In this document: piece after piece, positions 23,634-35,127 of the stretch | Layout of the letters: every line of letters starts with the position of its first letter | Position numbering within the stretch: position 1 is the first letter of the stretch | Origin: Toxonevra muliebris | Taxonomy: Eukaryota; Arthropoda; Insecta; Diptera; Pallopteridae | Reading direction: 5' to 3' | DNA length: 64,000 nucleotides | NCBI GenBank assembly: GCA_963691655.1 | Contig: OY829326.1 | Coordinates: 96,589,235 to 96,653,234, forward strand | Program-made: the position numbers and the translations under genes | The notes under the pieces: model-generated | The model's input: the letters and a program-made list of their open reading frames with translations, nothing else | Databases searched by the model: none | What the model was told of the DNA's origin: nothing

Positions 23634-23940
23634 GAAAAATCAACAATATAATTAAAATAAAAATCAGAAAAACTGGTAAATATGCAAAAATATATTTTTG
23701 GAGCGGAATAATCTCTTCCACTTACTAATATAGGTTAATATAAAAACATAATTCAAATCTAAAATTTAACATTTATGAAACTCAAATTTTAAATATAGCA
23801 TAATTGAAAATAAAAACTTAAAATTAATATTATTACTCGATCAAACAAATAATCTAATAAAAAAATTAATTTTGCAAAAAACTAAAAAAATTTTAAGCTA
23901 ACTATATAAATAAAATATTTGTTCAAATATTAAAATATAA

Positions 23941-24372
23941 GTATTGAATAATTTAATGAATTTATTACAAAAATGTTCACAATTGAAAATTTTTGAGTCC
24001 CAAAAGTATGCTCTAAAAAAAAATGTTTAATACAAATATTCTATTAAAATTCAAATGTAATAATTTCATGAATATATTATAATAATAGAAACAAGCTTTT
24101 AAAGCTCAACAAAAGCTAAACAAAAAAATATGTCAGCGCCTAAAAATATGTACGAAATTTTTTGTTGCAAATATTCAATTAAAATTCATAATAATTTAAT
24201 GAATGAATACAATATTGTAAAAATAATAACAAACTCTTAAAGCCTATAAAATTAAAGCAACAAATGTTTGCGATCCTAAAAATATGCACTAAAATTAAAT
24301 TCTTGTTAATAATTTAATGAGCCTATAATGAAAAGTGCATGACTAGCAAACTTATGAAGCTTAAAAGTGTGC
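23941..24372. repeat. Decayed ~137-bp tandem repeats, each with the 14-bp motif
   Basis: About three units share ATTAAAATTCA...AATAATTTAATGAAT...AATAATAACAA...AAAGC phrases, with motif copies at 23998, 24138, 24274 and 24359 (spacings 140, 136 and 85). Unit bodies have drifted by insertions and substitutions, yet each keeps a CCTAAAA-type core. This suggests local duplication of a segment that already carried the motif. Confidence 0.6.
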
Positions 24373-26345
24373 AGAATATTTAACATTCACTTAAAATGCA
24401 ATGAAAATTTTATGCCTACTACTATACAACTTCGCCTTTAACTTTTTCTACTTCAATTAATAAAACAAAGTGTAAACACAGCTTCCGTCTAAAATACACC
24501 CCAAAACTCCATCATCATTTTATGCTAGTTAGTGTTACCATGTGCAAACACTTTTTCAATCGCATACATAGACAAGAAAGAAACTATACAAAAAAAAAAA
24601 CAGATTTTAAACGACGGGACAAACTATTCAACTGAATTTTTCTTTACTTTTCTGTGTTGGAAAGTAGCTTATATTAGACAGACAGTGTTGCCACCAAATG
24701 TAAACAATTGCATTGTGAATTTTACACACAGTCACACACGCCCAAAAATTTCGTATGTGCCTGTGCAAATGCAAACAAAATTTATTGAAGCGCGTAAAAA
24801 GTTCAGTGCAATTCTTCTCTTACATAAAGAACATACACCAGAAGTATAAGCGCCTAAATGTATGCAAGCACACTTGCATACATTTCTTTTTCTTCTCTTT
24901 TTTTTTGTCTTTTTCTTTGTTTGTCATGGTTATGATTTCCTATTTTTCATCTTTGCACTCCACTTACTTTGAATGTATGTACATATGTATGTAAGTTAAT
25001 AAACGAGCAAGGAAAAATGCGTTTTAATTTTGTGATAGTGTAAACATAAAATTGAATGCCGTAAGCATTTTCGTTCGCCCTTTCTTTTCATTCGGTAAAA
25101 TGTACTTAGTTCCATGTGTGTATGTGTGTGTGTGTATGTCATTTTAAGTATATATTCACGAGTATATTAACGTATTGTTGAACGCCTTTTGCCTTTTGTT
25201 TTTTTATATGCCACAAAGTCAATAGTGGGTACATTTCCGTTCTTTGTTTACATACATACTTCATACTGTGTTCATAGGCAGTAGAGCGCGCAGAAACAAT
25301 GTATGCTTGAGTTTCGTTGAAGCGCGAGAGACGAGACTGTTTTTTAACCCCTGGTAGATGAACTTATAATGCATCTACTTCATCTTCTCCTTCGTCATGT
25401 GTACTTCATGTCTACAATGAGGAAATAATGATTTCTACTGATTTGATTTACACTTTTTTGCTGGTTGGCTGTGAGAAATTCTTCAATGTATAATATATAA
25501 GTTTGTATTTAGTTGATATTGGTAGGTATTTTTTATTGTCAATTTTTAAAGTACTTCAAATATTTTATGCAATCTGAATTGTTAAAACATTTTTGGAGTT
25601 AAATATGGAGTTGAGTGAAACTGTAGAAAAAGTCCTAGAAAATTAGAAAATAGAATTTAATGTTGCATAATTTTTGGAAAGAGAAAACTATTAAAAACTC
25701 ATTAAATTGTGATTACAAACAAATATTTCTCAGTTTGGAAAATCTAATATTATTTAAAACTGATTCGTCTAACAATCTCACTTCAGACCATGAAAAATTG
25801 TATTGTGGATCGCAAAAGAATTTCTGAAAACCTTAAACTTAAATATTTGGAAAACTTAACAAAAACATAACAAACTATAAGTAAAATTAAGCATTAAAAA
25901 TTATACAAGTAAATGCACTGATTTATTAAATCTTAATTTCAAAAAATTTAGTTTCGAACAGAAAATTTGCATAAAATTGCATACCCCCAGGCATTTTAAA
26001 AATTCGAAAATTAATGGGAACTGTTAAATTTCAATGTAATTCAATTAAGAGATAACTGCATTCAGGGTACAAATTTAAATAAAAGTCACTTTGACTAGAA
26101 AGCAAGCAAATAATCTAAACTTAATTAACTATTAAAATCTGCACCAACACAGCAAAAGATTGAACGTACGCTTCATTATCATCCTTTTTTTTTCTTACTC
26201 ATTCTCTGAAGAATCTTAATAAATTCTCAACTAAAATATATAAAATTCTATTGCATAATTTTGTGCAAAGTCACAAAAATATTCCCTTGTGAACTATTGT
26301 AGAAAATAATAATGGTGACGTCGACGTTGTCGTCACAAAGTATGC
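23998..26345 (-). promoter_or_regulatory. Minus-strand run of Su(Hw)-like motif sites
   Basis: Sites are 23998-24011 (12 of 14), 24138-24151 (12), 24274-24287 (12), 24359-24372 (12), 24852-24865 (GCCTAAATGTATGC, 13) and 26332-26345 (11). All read on the minus strand. A lone degenerate plus-strand match, GCATACCCCCAGGC, lies at 25979-25992 (10 of 14). Confidence 0.5.
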
Positions 26346-28943
26346 TATAATTTTATGGCACTTTTCCGAAATATTTTGCAGTTTTATTGAAATATTATGC
26401 AACAAAGTTGTTGATGATGAATTTTTCGACAGCAGTAACTCACAGAGCAGCAATTTGTATCAGGTGTTTGTTGTCGCTCGCTCGCATCACAGCATATCAC
26501 ATCGCATACGCTTTAAAGGGAACAATCTCTTCTTATATTTTGACAATAGGTACCTTCATATACATTCACGCACTCATGTATGTAGGTATGTACATAGTAC
26601 TGCTTGAAAGTTATGTCTTCAGAAATTATAATAGCAATTGAGAATTGCTGATGAGCTTTGGCACGATACTGTTGTCGTCGCTCGTTGATATTGTTGCTTT
26701 TACTATGATGACGACGTTGATTTTTGATGTTGGTTGCATAGTATGCAGCAGCAACAACACCAACAGCAAGGGAGCATTTTAATTATTCAGCTTTGTTGAC
26801 AAAGTTTTTGTTTTTTTTTTGTTTTCATTCATTTTGTTTTTGCTGAGCATTATTTTAGGCGAAAATGATTTGCTGCTTGAGCAGTCAAAAGTTTTTTGTG
26901 TGTTGCAAAGAGCAAAGTAATTTTTTTTTTTTTTTTATTTTGCGCAGCATTTTTTATTTTTGGTACAAAAATGAGAAGAGTAGGAGAAGAATGAATGAAA
27001 AAATTGTTTGACAGTTCTGGTGTAAAATTTATGAGCAAATGATAAAAACTTCATAGATGTGGGAGTGTTTTACAAATTAGCTCAAAAAAGTTGCTAATTA
27101 AAATTGCATATACAAAGAAAAGAAAATCAAAATAGTTTTATGAGAAAATCTGATATATTTAAGTATATTAGAAATTTTGAAATACTACCCTAAAGATTGT
27201 ACATATTGCATCATTAAAGCAAAAATTTTAAATATAAGCATACTTTTCGGCGTAGTTCTAGTCGAGGTATATAATTCAGAGGGAAATTATATTTTTTAGA
27301 AGATGGTCGACATTGTCCCATTAAAAGACACACAGTAAGACTGGGTCTTCCATACAATCACACCAAAAACACCCAATGGTTCGAACTGCCTGAAATGGAG
27401 GGATGAAGAATTTGGGCTCTTTTTGGTCTAACTGTGCTGGAAATGTAAATGAAATGTAAATTGATACCTTGCAATTTTAATGTGCAAAAAGTGGTAGATT
27501 TTTAAATAGTCAAATTGAAAAATGTATCGAAATACCCAAGTTATAAAACAGCTGTTATGAAACGTTAAAAATAAATGGTTTTGCATACTTTTAAACATTT
27601 AAAAATTCAACAAAATACTCAAAATTAGTTTTTCTATGAGCTTTAACTTGAACTACCAAGAAACATTGAACAGCAATAATAAGAAGGTGAACTAAAGTTA
27701 AAATGCTGCATATTTCAAAGCTTCTAAAAAATTTGAGACATTATTAAAATTTGGTTACAATTTGTTAGTAATGGACAAATAACAAAATATTTGCATACTT
27801 TTAGGCATACAAAAATTTTATATACTAACAAAATCCAACATTTGTTAGACATTGAAATTTCCAAAAATTATTCAACGCTCAATATTTGGAACTGCCCTAA
27901 TATGCTGCTGTGAAACTAAAACTCTTACATACTTAAGACCTAAAATTCAAAAAGAGTAATTAAATTTAAATTTTTGTTTGTACAATACTTTTACTAGTAA
28001 TGGTTAATTTAATGAATTCAAAATTACTATGAATTACACTTTTTTAATGAAATATATTTAGACTTCGTTTTTAATCTGTAATAAATTAGATTTTACTTTT
28101 AATATTTTATTCGTGTATTAATAAAAAAACAACTTGGTAAAATATCTGCATAGAAAAACTGATTTCTAATTGTGTCATTTTAAATTGCGTCGTCTTTCTC
28201 TAGTCCCAATTAACGACGCCACTCGATGCTTTGGTGTTACATACTTTTAGGCATTTAAAATTCAAGAACTCGAAATCAATGGCGTCAATTTTAAAAAGTA
28301 GCGTAACACTTATCGGAAAAAAATTGCTACATACTTTTAGGCATTAAGAATTCTAAAAATTATCCAAATTGTTTTTCACTTGTAACTTCGATGCGCGCCA
28401 ATTTGCAAAACATGCTTTTTGGTCAATTCTAAATTGGGGGAATAAATTTAACTGAAAAATTTCGTCGTGGTATTAAAATAAATATAAATGTAAAGAATAA
28501 GAAAAATCTGCATACTTTTAGTCATTTAAAAATTCAAAAAATTACTCAAAGTAACTATTGTTATTCATTTTAACTTGGCATTATTTGGGCATGCTGAATT
28601 TTTATGCAGTAATAGCGTGAGGGTGAATTATTCAATTTTTGCAAACTTTAAGGCTTACGAAAGATTCAAACCTTTCTTAAATTGAGATTTTACGTACAAA
28701 CTTTACAGTAGAGGCGTGAAAAAAAATGTGACATACTTTTAAGTATACAAAAAAGCTAAGAGTCTACAAATTGCAATAATACATACTTTTAGGCTTTTAA
28801 AAATTCGAAAAATCATACGAGCTGTAAAATTTTAATGCAGTTTATTCAATCAAAAACTGCATTCACCGTACAAATTAAAATTGAATTTGCTTCGCATATT
28901 AAGGGAAAAAATAATCTCAATACTGCAGCAACAGTTCAACTTA
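24373..28943. other. Non-coding AT-rich DNA
   Basis: No gene is recognised. The stretch contains tgtatgtacatatgtatg near 24974, a GTGTGTATGTGTGTGTGTG patch near 25118-25136 and poly-T runs (26810-26820 and 26920-26936). From about 27230 onward, many segments read TTTAAAAATTCAAAAAATTAC after a motif copy. A less AT-rich patch at 27300-27420 (CAAAAACACCCAATGGTTCG) is unassigned. Confidence 0.45.
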
Positions 28944-29253
28944 GGTTAGGTTAGGTTGGAGTGGCTGTCGAGAGACACACTTAGGCCTGCACGGCCCATT
29001 GTGATACCACATAGTTGGACCTACAGTTTAACGCCGATTCCGAACGGCGGTGTGGCAATTTTTTATCGGCTTGGTGGTTTTGCCATTACCAACCAATGTG
29101 TGTACTTAGACCCTATCTTATAATTCTCATACACTTCATATTGATAGTGAATATAAGAAAGTAATGAAAATTAACCACCAGACGAAGACGGGAATCGAAC
29201 CCGAACCTCCCAGGTGAAAGTCTAGTGCACTATCCACTAGGCTATCGAGGTCG
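28944..29253 (-). mobile_element. tRNA-headed SINE sharing the LINE 3' tail
   Basis: The 310-bp element is flanked by a 13-bp exact duplication, ACAGTTCAACTTA (28931-28943 and 29254-29266). Read on the minus strand it begins at 29253 with a tRNA-like head: A-box-like TAGCCTAGTGGATAGTGC (about 29227-29244), then B-box-like GGTTCGGGTTCGATTCCCG (about 29189-29207). Its last 65 bp resemble the 3' end of the LINE at 19582. Both carry CCATTGTGATACC (28996-29008 and 19634-19646) 52 bases from the end, CACACT just before it, and CCTAACC units at the terminus. It is not a functional tRNA gene. Confidence 0.88.
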
Positions 29254-29266
29254 ACAGTTCAACTTA

Positions 29267-31869
29267 CTTACTTAACTATTACAATCTGCAGCACTACACA
29301 AATACCTAAATTTATGCTTCTTTATTTATTTATTCTTTTTCCAAATTCTAGGAAGAATTAATTATGTTGTACATGGAAGAGTAAGATGAGGTAATGTGGA
29401 ACACGATTATATCTGGTCCGATCAAAATGTCAAGAAATAAAATATTTGAACAGTTAATTGTTCTTTTTCATAAAGGAAAAATAATCTTAAAGCGTAAAGT
29501 ATCAAAACTTTAACTTATAGATTAGTGGTCTACCGCAAGGGGCCTAAAGTTTATAATTTTCTCAAAAAATTTAAATTTTCACATTTTTTATAATGAAGGA
29601 TGAACACAATAAAATATTTAATGACTAAAAAAATTGTTATCAACATTTATTAAATTAGAAAAATTAGGTAATTAAATATTTTACTATTTACTTCTAGTTT
29701 ATTTGTTTTAATACGAACTAAATGCATTCAGATGAGAAATCTATGAACTTTTTGACATTCTTCAGGCTTCATTGTTCTTTTTTATTATTTTTAATAATCA
29801 TTCATCCTTCATTATAAGAAGAAATGAGAAATTCCAATTTTTTAAGAAAATTATAAACTGGCATATTATCCCACCTTAAAAATAAGCAAAAAATTTAGCA
29901 TTTTTTTAGGCTTACAAAAATGATAAAAGTCAATCAACTACAAAATTTCAGTGCGCTAACGGATCCAGAGATTTCCTAGGGTTTCAATATTCATCCGTAA
30001 GGAGAGGGTTTCATCCTCAAAAACAGCCCGGCTTCCCCTCCCGCCCATATTGGATCCGTTGGTGTTTTTTTAAACATATTTTTGTATTTAAAAAAATATT
30101 TGAAAAACATTGCGTACTTTTAGGTGTTTTAAAATGAGAAAAGTCGTTCAAATTCCAATGTATCTGACTATATTTAGAGAAAAAATTAACAAAAATACCA
30201 TAGACCTATATACATAAATTTTTAAATAGTCAAACAGTCACAAATTTTATTTTGTATAGTAGAATAGTTGTTACAGCAGCTAGCTTATTTTGCATCGTTA
30301 TGTTACTTTTACACAGATGAACATCCTCCTAAGTTACAATTTTGAATTCATGTCAACCAAATGCGGCATATAAACATTTTTAAAAAATGAACAAAAATAA
30401 TAAAGAGGAAAGATGTTACATTTTTCATTTAGTATTTGTACTGTAATTGCATACTCAGAGACACTTCCATTAATTTAGTAAATTAGAAGACCTAGTTTTT
30501 CAAAATTTTAATTACATAAAATGTTTGAACATAAAACGATTTTCTCAATACTAACGTCAAGTGGTAAGTGGTATCTGCTCAGCATCATCACAGCCTTTGC
30601 TCAAATATGTTTCCTTTTTAACATAATCTACTTGAAAATTTCATAAAATTTTGCATCCATAGTTACGCTCACATGATATGCTTTAAAATTTTTTATTATA
30701 ATTTTAATCCAATTAAACTTAATTAACTTGCGCTATATGCACACAAATAAAACCATCACGCCAACAATAAAAGGCACCAACATGTATAATAATTGCTTAC
30801 CTCCATGAAGTTGTGCTTTGTAACTAACCTTCCTTCCTTCCTTCCATTTATTTCCGTGAGAGCATAACTTTCCAAAAATTATCGTTGGCTGACTGGTTGA
30901 AATACTGTTGGCATGACCAAAAATAAAAATGTAATCATTACCACTTAAGGCTAAATAACACAAACGAAAAGCAAAAGTTTTCCCACCCTATATCACTACT
31001 ATATAAGTATACAACATTCACGCCTACTACTAGCACACGTGCACTCGCACACGCACACTCACTCATATCCCAATACAAAACAAAAAAAAAGTTTTGCTGA
31101 AAACTTTAACTGCGATAATACTTTCACTGTGGCTTCAGATAAACACGTAAAACTCCTTCAAATAAATTTTTGTAGCATATTTTTGGGCGAAACTTATCGT
31201 ATAAACAGAGTTTTATTCATGCTTTTTGGCTCGGTGTTTCGTTATTGTTGGTGTTGTTCTTCTTGTTGTTGTTGCTCTATGAAAAACAATTTCTCTCGTA
31301 TTTTGGTAATTGTGGAGACAACATAAATCTTTGCTTCGCCATAAATACGCTGTGTCTAGTTTTTGTTGTTGCCGCGCAAGCATAAAATCACAGCAGCAAT
31401 TTAGGCAAAACAGCTGGTTTTTCTCGTTTGGTTATTTTTTCGTCTTTGAAGTAGTGGTGCTTTGCAATTATGTTTGCTTCCGGCCAAAAGTGAAATTATT
31501 TCCTTCGGTTTTAGCTTGTTGTTCTTGTTGTTCAAATGTGAGATTATTATTACTGGGCTATTTTTTGTGTGAGTATGAAACGCAAATGATTGAGGCTATG
31601 CAAGAATTTGTATTATTTTGCATGCTTTTAGGCGTAATTCATTTTGTTTGTGGTCGGTCATTGTTAGAACGGAAATATGGCAAATATGTGATTGCGATGG
31701 TTTATTTTTTGTATTTTAAAGATTTTTGAAAAGGTTAAGGTTTCTGCCTAAAGGAGTTTAAGGTTTCGAAGTCAATAACAAACTCTAAAAATATTTTGGC
31801 TAGGAAAAATCGATGTTTATTTATATGGCATGAGAATTTTAAATCAAATCAAGAAGAAAACATATTTAT
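29267..31869. other. Non-coding DNA
   Basis: No gene is recognised. It contains a small inverted-repeat element (29958-30060), CTTCCTTCCTTCC near 30830-30842, and TTGTTGTTGTTG patches near 31255-31275. The open frames at 31039-31326 and 31310-31729 have no known domain; the second has an ordinary AT-rich composition and a motif site inside. Confidence 0.4.
29958..30060. repeat. 103-bp GC-rich element with 10-bp perfect inverted ends
   Basis: AACGGATCCA (29958-29967) is the exact reverse complement of TGGATCCGTT (30051-30060). The interior (CAGCCCGGCTTCCCCTCCCG) is far richer in GC than the surroundings, so it looks foreign to the local sequence. It may be a small MITE or a fragment of a larger element. 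The core GGATCC is itself palindromic, which weakens the inverted-repeat argument. Confidence 0.45.
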
Positions 31870-32922
31870 GGCCCTTATTATGAACTGCGTTCGATCTTCG
31901 ACTGTAGTCGAATGCTTTGATCGAACGAATTTGAGTTTGGTGTTATGACGTGCTTTCGACAGAGAATAGCACTATTGTGAATTCCGCTCATTTTGACTTG
32001 TTCACGATAGTATATTTCTATCAGCTGATCGTCATTTTGAAAAATAAATACGATTGGTTTAAAAATGAAGTGGAAAAAATAAAAGTAAAGTAGTTATGAC
32101 TACAACGGAATTATGGTTCAACGATTCATCAGAAGATGATGAAACTGGTCAGAAGTAGAAAACAATTAAATGCAACCTTTCGAAGAAGCTTTGGCATCTA
32201 TAAAATTTGTGTACAGATTTCTACAGAACTTTTGACTATCCAAGGAGGCGTTTGTGGACTTGATGGCCGCTACAGATGAACTGTTGAAGCAATGCACATG
32301 AACAAGATCAATTCTAAACGTATTGAAATTGACAACAGTTCTGCTATTTCGTACGCAGGGACCACATTAACTAAGCAATGAGAATGAGAATACTCTTGGA
32401 CTTGCACAGCCCACGGTGTCTGTGGTGTTATCAGAGACTTTAAATATCCTGGAAAATTGTATTTGCCAAAGATGAATAAAATTCAATTATACAAGCAAAA
32501 GTATATTTTCCTAATAAAAGCGGAATGCCGGGAATTATTGGTTGGTCCTAAACCATTTGTTCTTTCTGAGTCGCCAGAACTTTTGGGGAACTACCCTTTG
32601 CAATCAAAGGATTTTGCTTTCCAACAATGACACAAGTTTCTATAACTGCAATGTGTTGCTCACCACTTTAAACCTGCAAAAAATTTACAAAAACTGTTTA
32701 AAATTAGTTTTTAGCCCTCAGAAAGCAAAAGCAAAATACTTAAAATTTTAACAATTATTACTCAGCATGCACCGTATCGAAAGCAAAACTGCGTTCGACA
32801 GAAAACGCAACGATGCGCAACGAAAATTTCGACACGGTTGCACTACTCATAATGAGAATTTTACATTCGATCTTCGATAACCAGCGAACATCGAATGTTG
32901 AAAGCAGCTCATAATAAGGGCC
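31870..32922 (+). mobile_element. Decayed PIF/Harbinger-like DNA transposon
   Basis: The left terminus GGCCCTTATTATGAACTGC (31870) mirrors the right terminus at 32904-32922 (GCAGCTCATAATAAGGGCC) with a single mismatch. Subterminal sequences on both sides carry CGATCTTCGA and TCGAATG-type phrases in inverted arrangement. The 1053-bp interior holds a short fragment resembling the N-terminal part of a Harbinger nuclease. No 3-bp target duplication is evident. Confidence 0.7.
32395..32475 (+). pseudogene. Harbinger-like nuclease fragment
   Basis: LGLAQPTVSVVLSETLNILE is read in one frame before a TGA at 32473. PIF/Harbinger nucleases have a similar segment (often with -QPTVSR-) ahead of their catalytic domain. 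Flanking frames give only scattered pieces (YPGKLYLPKMNKIQL in another frame), and no DDE triad is recoverable. Most of the coding region is therefore lost or scrambled. Confidence 0.55.
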
Positions 32923-34057
32923 TACATCTTTCTTAACAATTGCTGCTTTATATTAGCTATAGTCCCTCGAATCTCATCTTTCAGTTTATCAGCGAAACTG
33001 CGAAGCACCTTTGCAGACAATGACCTTCTGAGAAAGTTGAAGGCTCTTGACTCATCCTTAAAGTATGCCAAGAATTTAATTTTCGGTAATTTTTTCTCCT
33101 TCGCATTTTTGCTTTCTCTAATGAATATTAGGTGTCTGTCTAGCCATTTCCTATTTCTATACCATTTTTAAACGTCATGCCTCTATTTTCCTCATCTTTA
33201 CAATTTATATTTGTTTACTTCATTAAATAAATATCATCTAAAAATATACATAGTAAGTAAAACCTCAACCACAACCATTTACTATAGGTCAGAAAAACGC
33301 CCATCTCATGTCCGCTGTTTACGTTAATTAAATGATGGTAAACTCCTTCTCATTAAGAGGCAGAGTAGAGGTGGTGACGGTGGTGGATCATCCCTATCAT
33401 ACTTAAACCCTCCCCTTCTTAGTAAATGTCACATACAAAATGTAAACAACCAACAACACCAACAAAATCAACAGCAAATTATACAAACCAACAAACAACA
33501 ATTTCGTCGTCCCATAGCTAATTAATGTTATCGCTTTGCATGCATCATTTAGTAATCGTTATCGATAAATTTTCGTCACGACACTATAAGCAATGTACTT
33601 TGTAGGTTCTATGCTACACGTACAATTGATTGTTGTTAGTGGTTATGGTGGTTTTTATATAGTGACCGGTATTTGTGTATATTTTATTATTATTATTCAT
33701 TTACGACGAAACAAATTCCAACAACAATATCAACAAACAATAGAACGAACGCCGACGTAATAAATGCTCTCACTATTTAAATGTACGTGGCCATAAATAG
33801 ATGCGAAATCACGTGTAGTTAGTTGAAAGGATTTCCGTTGGTTTTGAAAATAAATAATAATGCAGGAAAATGTGTACATTGTCAATAGAATAATATGATA
33901 ATTATAAATAAGAAAGAAAATTATTAGGTTCACAGAAGGGCAATGATTGAATTTATAATTAAAAAATTATTCAAATAAAGAAATTATTTAAACTTCTTAA
34001 TTGCGAATAATTTATTGTCAAACAAATCATATATATATCCCTGAGAAAAATGTCCTA
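32923..34057. other. Non-coding DNA
   Basis: No gene is recognised. There is a minus-strand motif site at 33055-33068 (TCCTTAAAGTATGC, 12 of 14) and AACAACACCAACAAAATCAA-type simple sequence near 33450. A TATATATAT run precedes the mariner at 34029-34038. Confidence 0.4.
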
Positions 34058-35127
34058 CATTCTGTCAAATAAGTACCCGGAAATTTGAAATAAAACACAA
34101 ACAACTTATCAATCATCTAAATTTATTATATCCCCTTCAAAATAGGCCCCTTCTGAGGCAATACACTTCTTCCAACGAACAATCCAATCATCGAAACACT
34201 TTTTAAAGCTATATTCCGGGATGGCCTTCAGTTCTCGTTGCGAATTAGTTTTGATGTCTTCAATGCTCTCAAAACGGGTTCCACGAAGTGGTAATTTGAG
34301 TTTTGGAAACAGGAAAAAGTCACACGGGGCCATATCTGGAGAGTACGGTGGTTGTTCGATGATATTTGTTGAATTTTTGTTCAAAAACTCGTTCACAATG
34401 ATCGTTTTGTGCGCTGGTGCATTATCGTGGTGCAAAATCCAACTGTTGTTCCGCCACAAATCTGGTCTTTTGCGACGAACATTCTCTCTCAAACGCCTCA
34501 TAACGCCAAGATAATATTCTTTATTGACGGTTTGGCCCTCCGGTAAGAATTCCGAATGAACAACACCACGAATATCGAAGAAAACGGTCAGCATCACCTT
34601 GATTTTCGATTTGCTTTGGCGCGGTTTTTTCGGTTTCGGCTCATTTTTGGCGCGCCATTTCGATGATTGTTGACTTGTTTGCATGTCGTACTCGAAAACC
34701 CATGTCTCGTCACCAGTTATGATGCGTTCGATGAACGTTGGATCGGAATTTACGCGTTCAAGCATGTCTTCAGCCACCTTACTGCGATTCACTTTTTGAA
34801 GAAAATTCAGATCTTTTGGCACCAATCGCGCTGAGACTTTCCGCATACCCAAAACATGTCGTTTTGGCACAAGAAATTTCGTTTGAAACACAAAATTTCA
34901 CACAAACTCTTTGTTCGATATTTTTATCCATAGTAAAAATCGCAACGCACACAAAAGGTTGACTTGTTCTTAATGACGCCGTAACCAAACTAAATGACAC
35001 ATAGCAATAAAAATTCACAGAATAGTGGTTGACAGTTGTGCCAACCTGGGAAAAATATTCTTTTTTTGAAATATTCTCAGAGGGAAAATTTAAAATGAGA
35101 ATTTCCGGGTACTTATTTGACAGAATG
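34058..35127 (-). mobile_element. Young-looking mariner with perfect terminal repeats, internally deleted
   Basis: TA flanks both ends (34056-34057 and 35128-35129). The terminal inverted repeats are identical for about 28 bp, beginning CATTCTGTCAAATAAGTACC at 34058 and mirrored at 35127. The element is 1070 bp, against about 1.3 kb for full-length mariners. The missing part lies between the first codons and the catalytic domain. Perfect termini and a long uninterrupted catalytic frame suggest recent movement. Confidence 0.92.
34109..34931 (-). pseudogene. Mariner transposase lacking the DNA-binding domain
   Basis: The natural start is MDKNIEQRVCVKFCV at 34931. After about two dozen residues the frame changes into 34891-34109, which reads through VSARLVPKDLNFLQK to the end without a stop. 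The roughly 100 residues that hold the paired helix-turn-helix motifs are deleted. The catalytic triad is complete: ITGDETWVFEYD, WILHHDNAPAH and SPDMAPCDFFLF, with 34 residues between the second and third Asp (DD34D). Mariner transposases are about 345 residues; the open catalytic part here is about 255. The junction is near 34870-34890. Without its DNA-binding region it should not bind its ends. The element could still be moved by another copy's enzyme. Confidence 0.9.

Larger units (their letters stand above)
27238..31633 (+). promoter_or_regulatory. Plus-strand run of 14-bp Su(Hw)-like sites
   Basis: All of these read GCATACTTTTAGGC or a close form on the + strand: 27238-27251 (13 of 14), 27583-27596 (12), 27793-27806 (14, exact), 28239-28252 (13), 28329-28342 (13), 28510-28523 (13), 28641-28654 (12), 28731-28744 (11), 28781-28794 (13), 29898-29911 (12), 30112-30125 (12), 31175-31188 (12) and 31620-31633 (13). 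Many between 27.5 and 28.8 kb are followed by a shared TTTAAAAATTCAAAA phrase, so part of the run arose by local repeat expansion. At 31175 and 31620 the flanks are unrelated. Confidence 0.6.

Noticed and set aside
28941..28958. TTAGGTTAGGTTAGG read as an interstitial telomere array
   Set aside because: It has only three units and is the tail of a SINE with a clear 13-bp target duplication; the related LINE has the same tail.
29187..29253. A tRNA gene on the minus strand
   Set aside because: A- and B-box-like sequences are present, but the 3' half does not form a proper acceptor stem and the unit continues into a SINE body and LINE-like tail.
31310..31729. 139-codon + strand frame
   Set aside because: It is Cys/Phe/Val-rich from TTGTTG-type simple sequence, with no domain; a motif site lies inside it.
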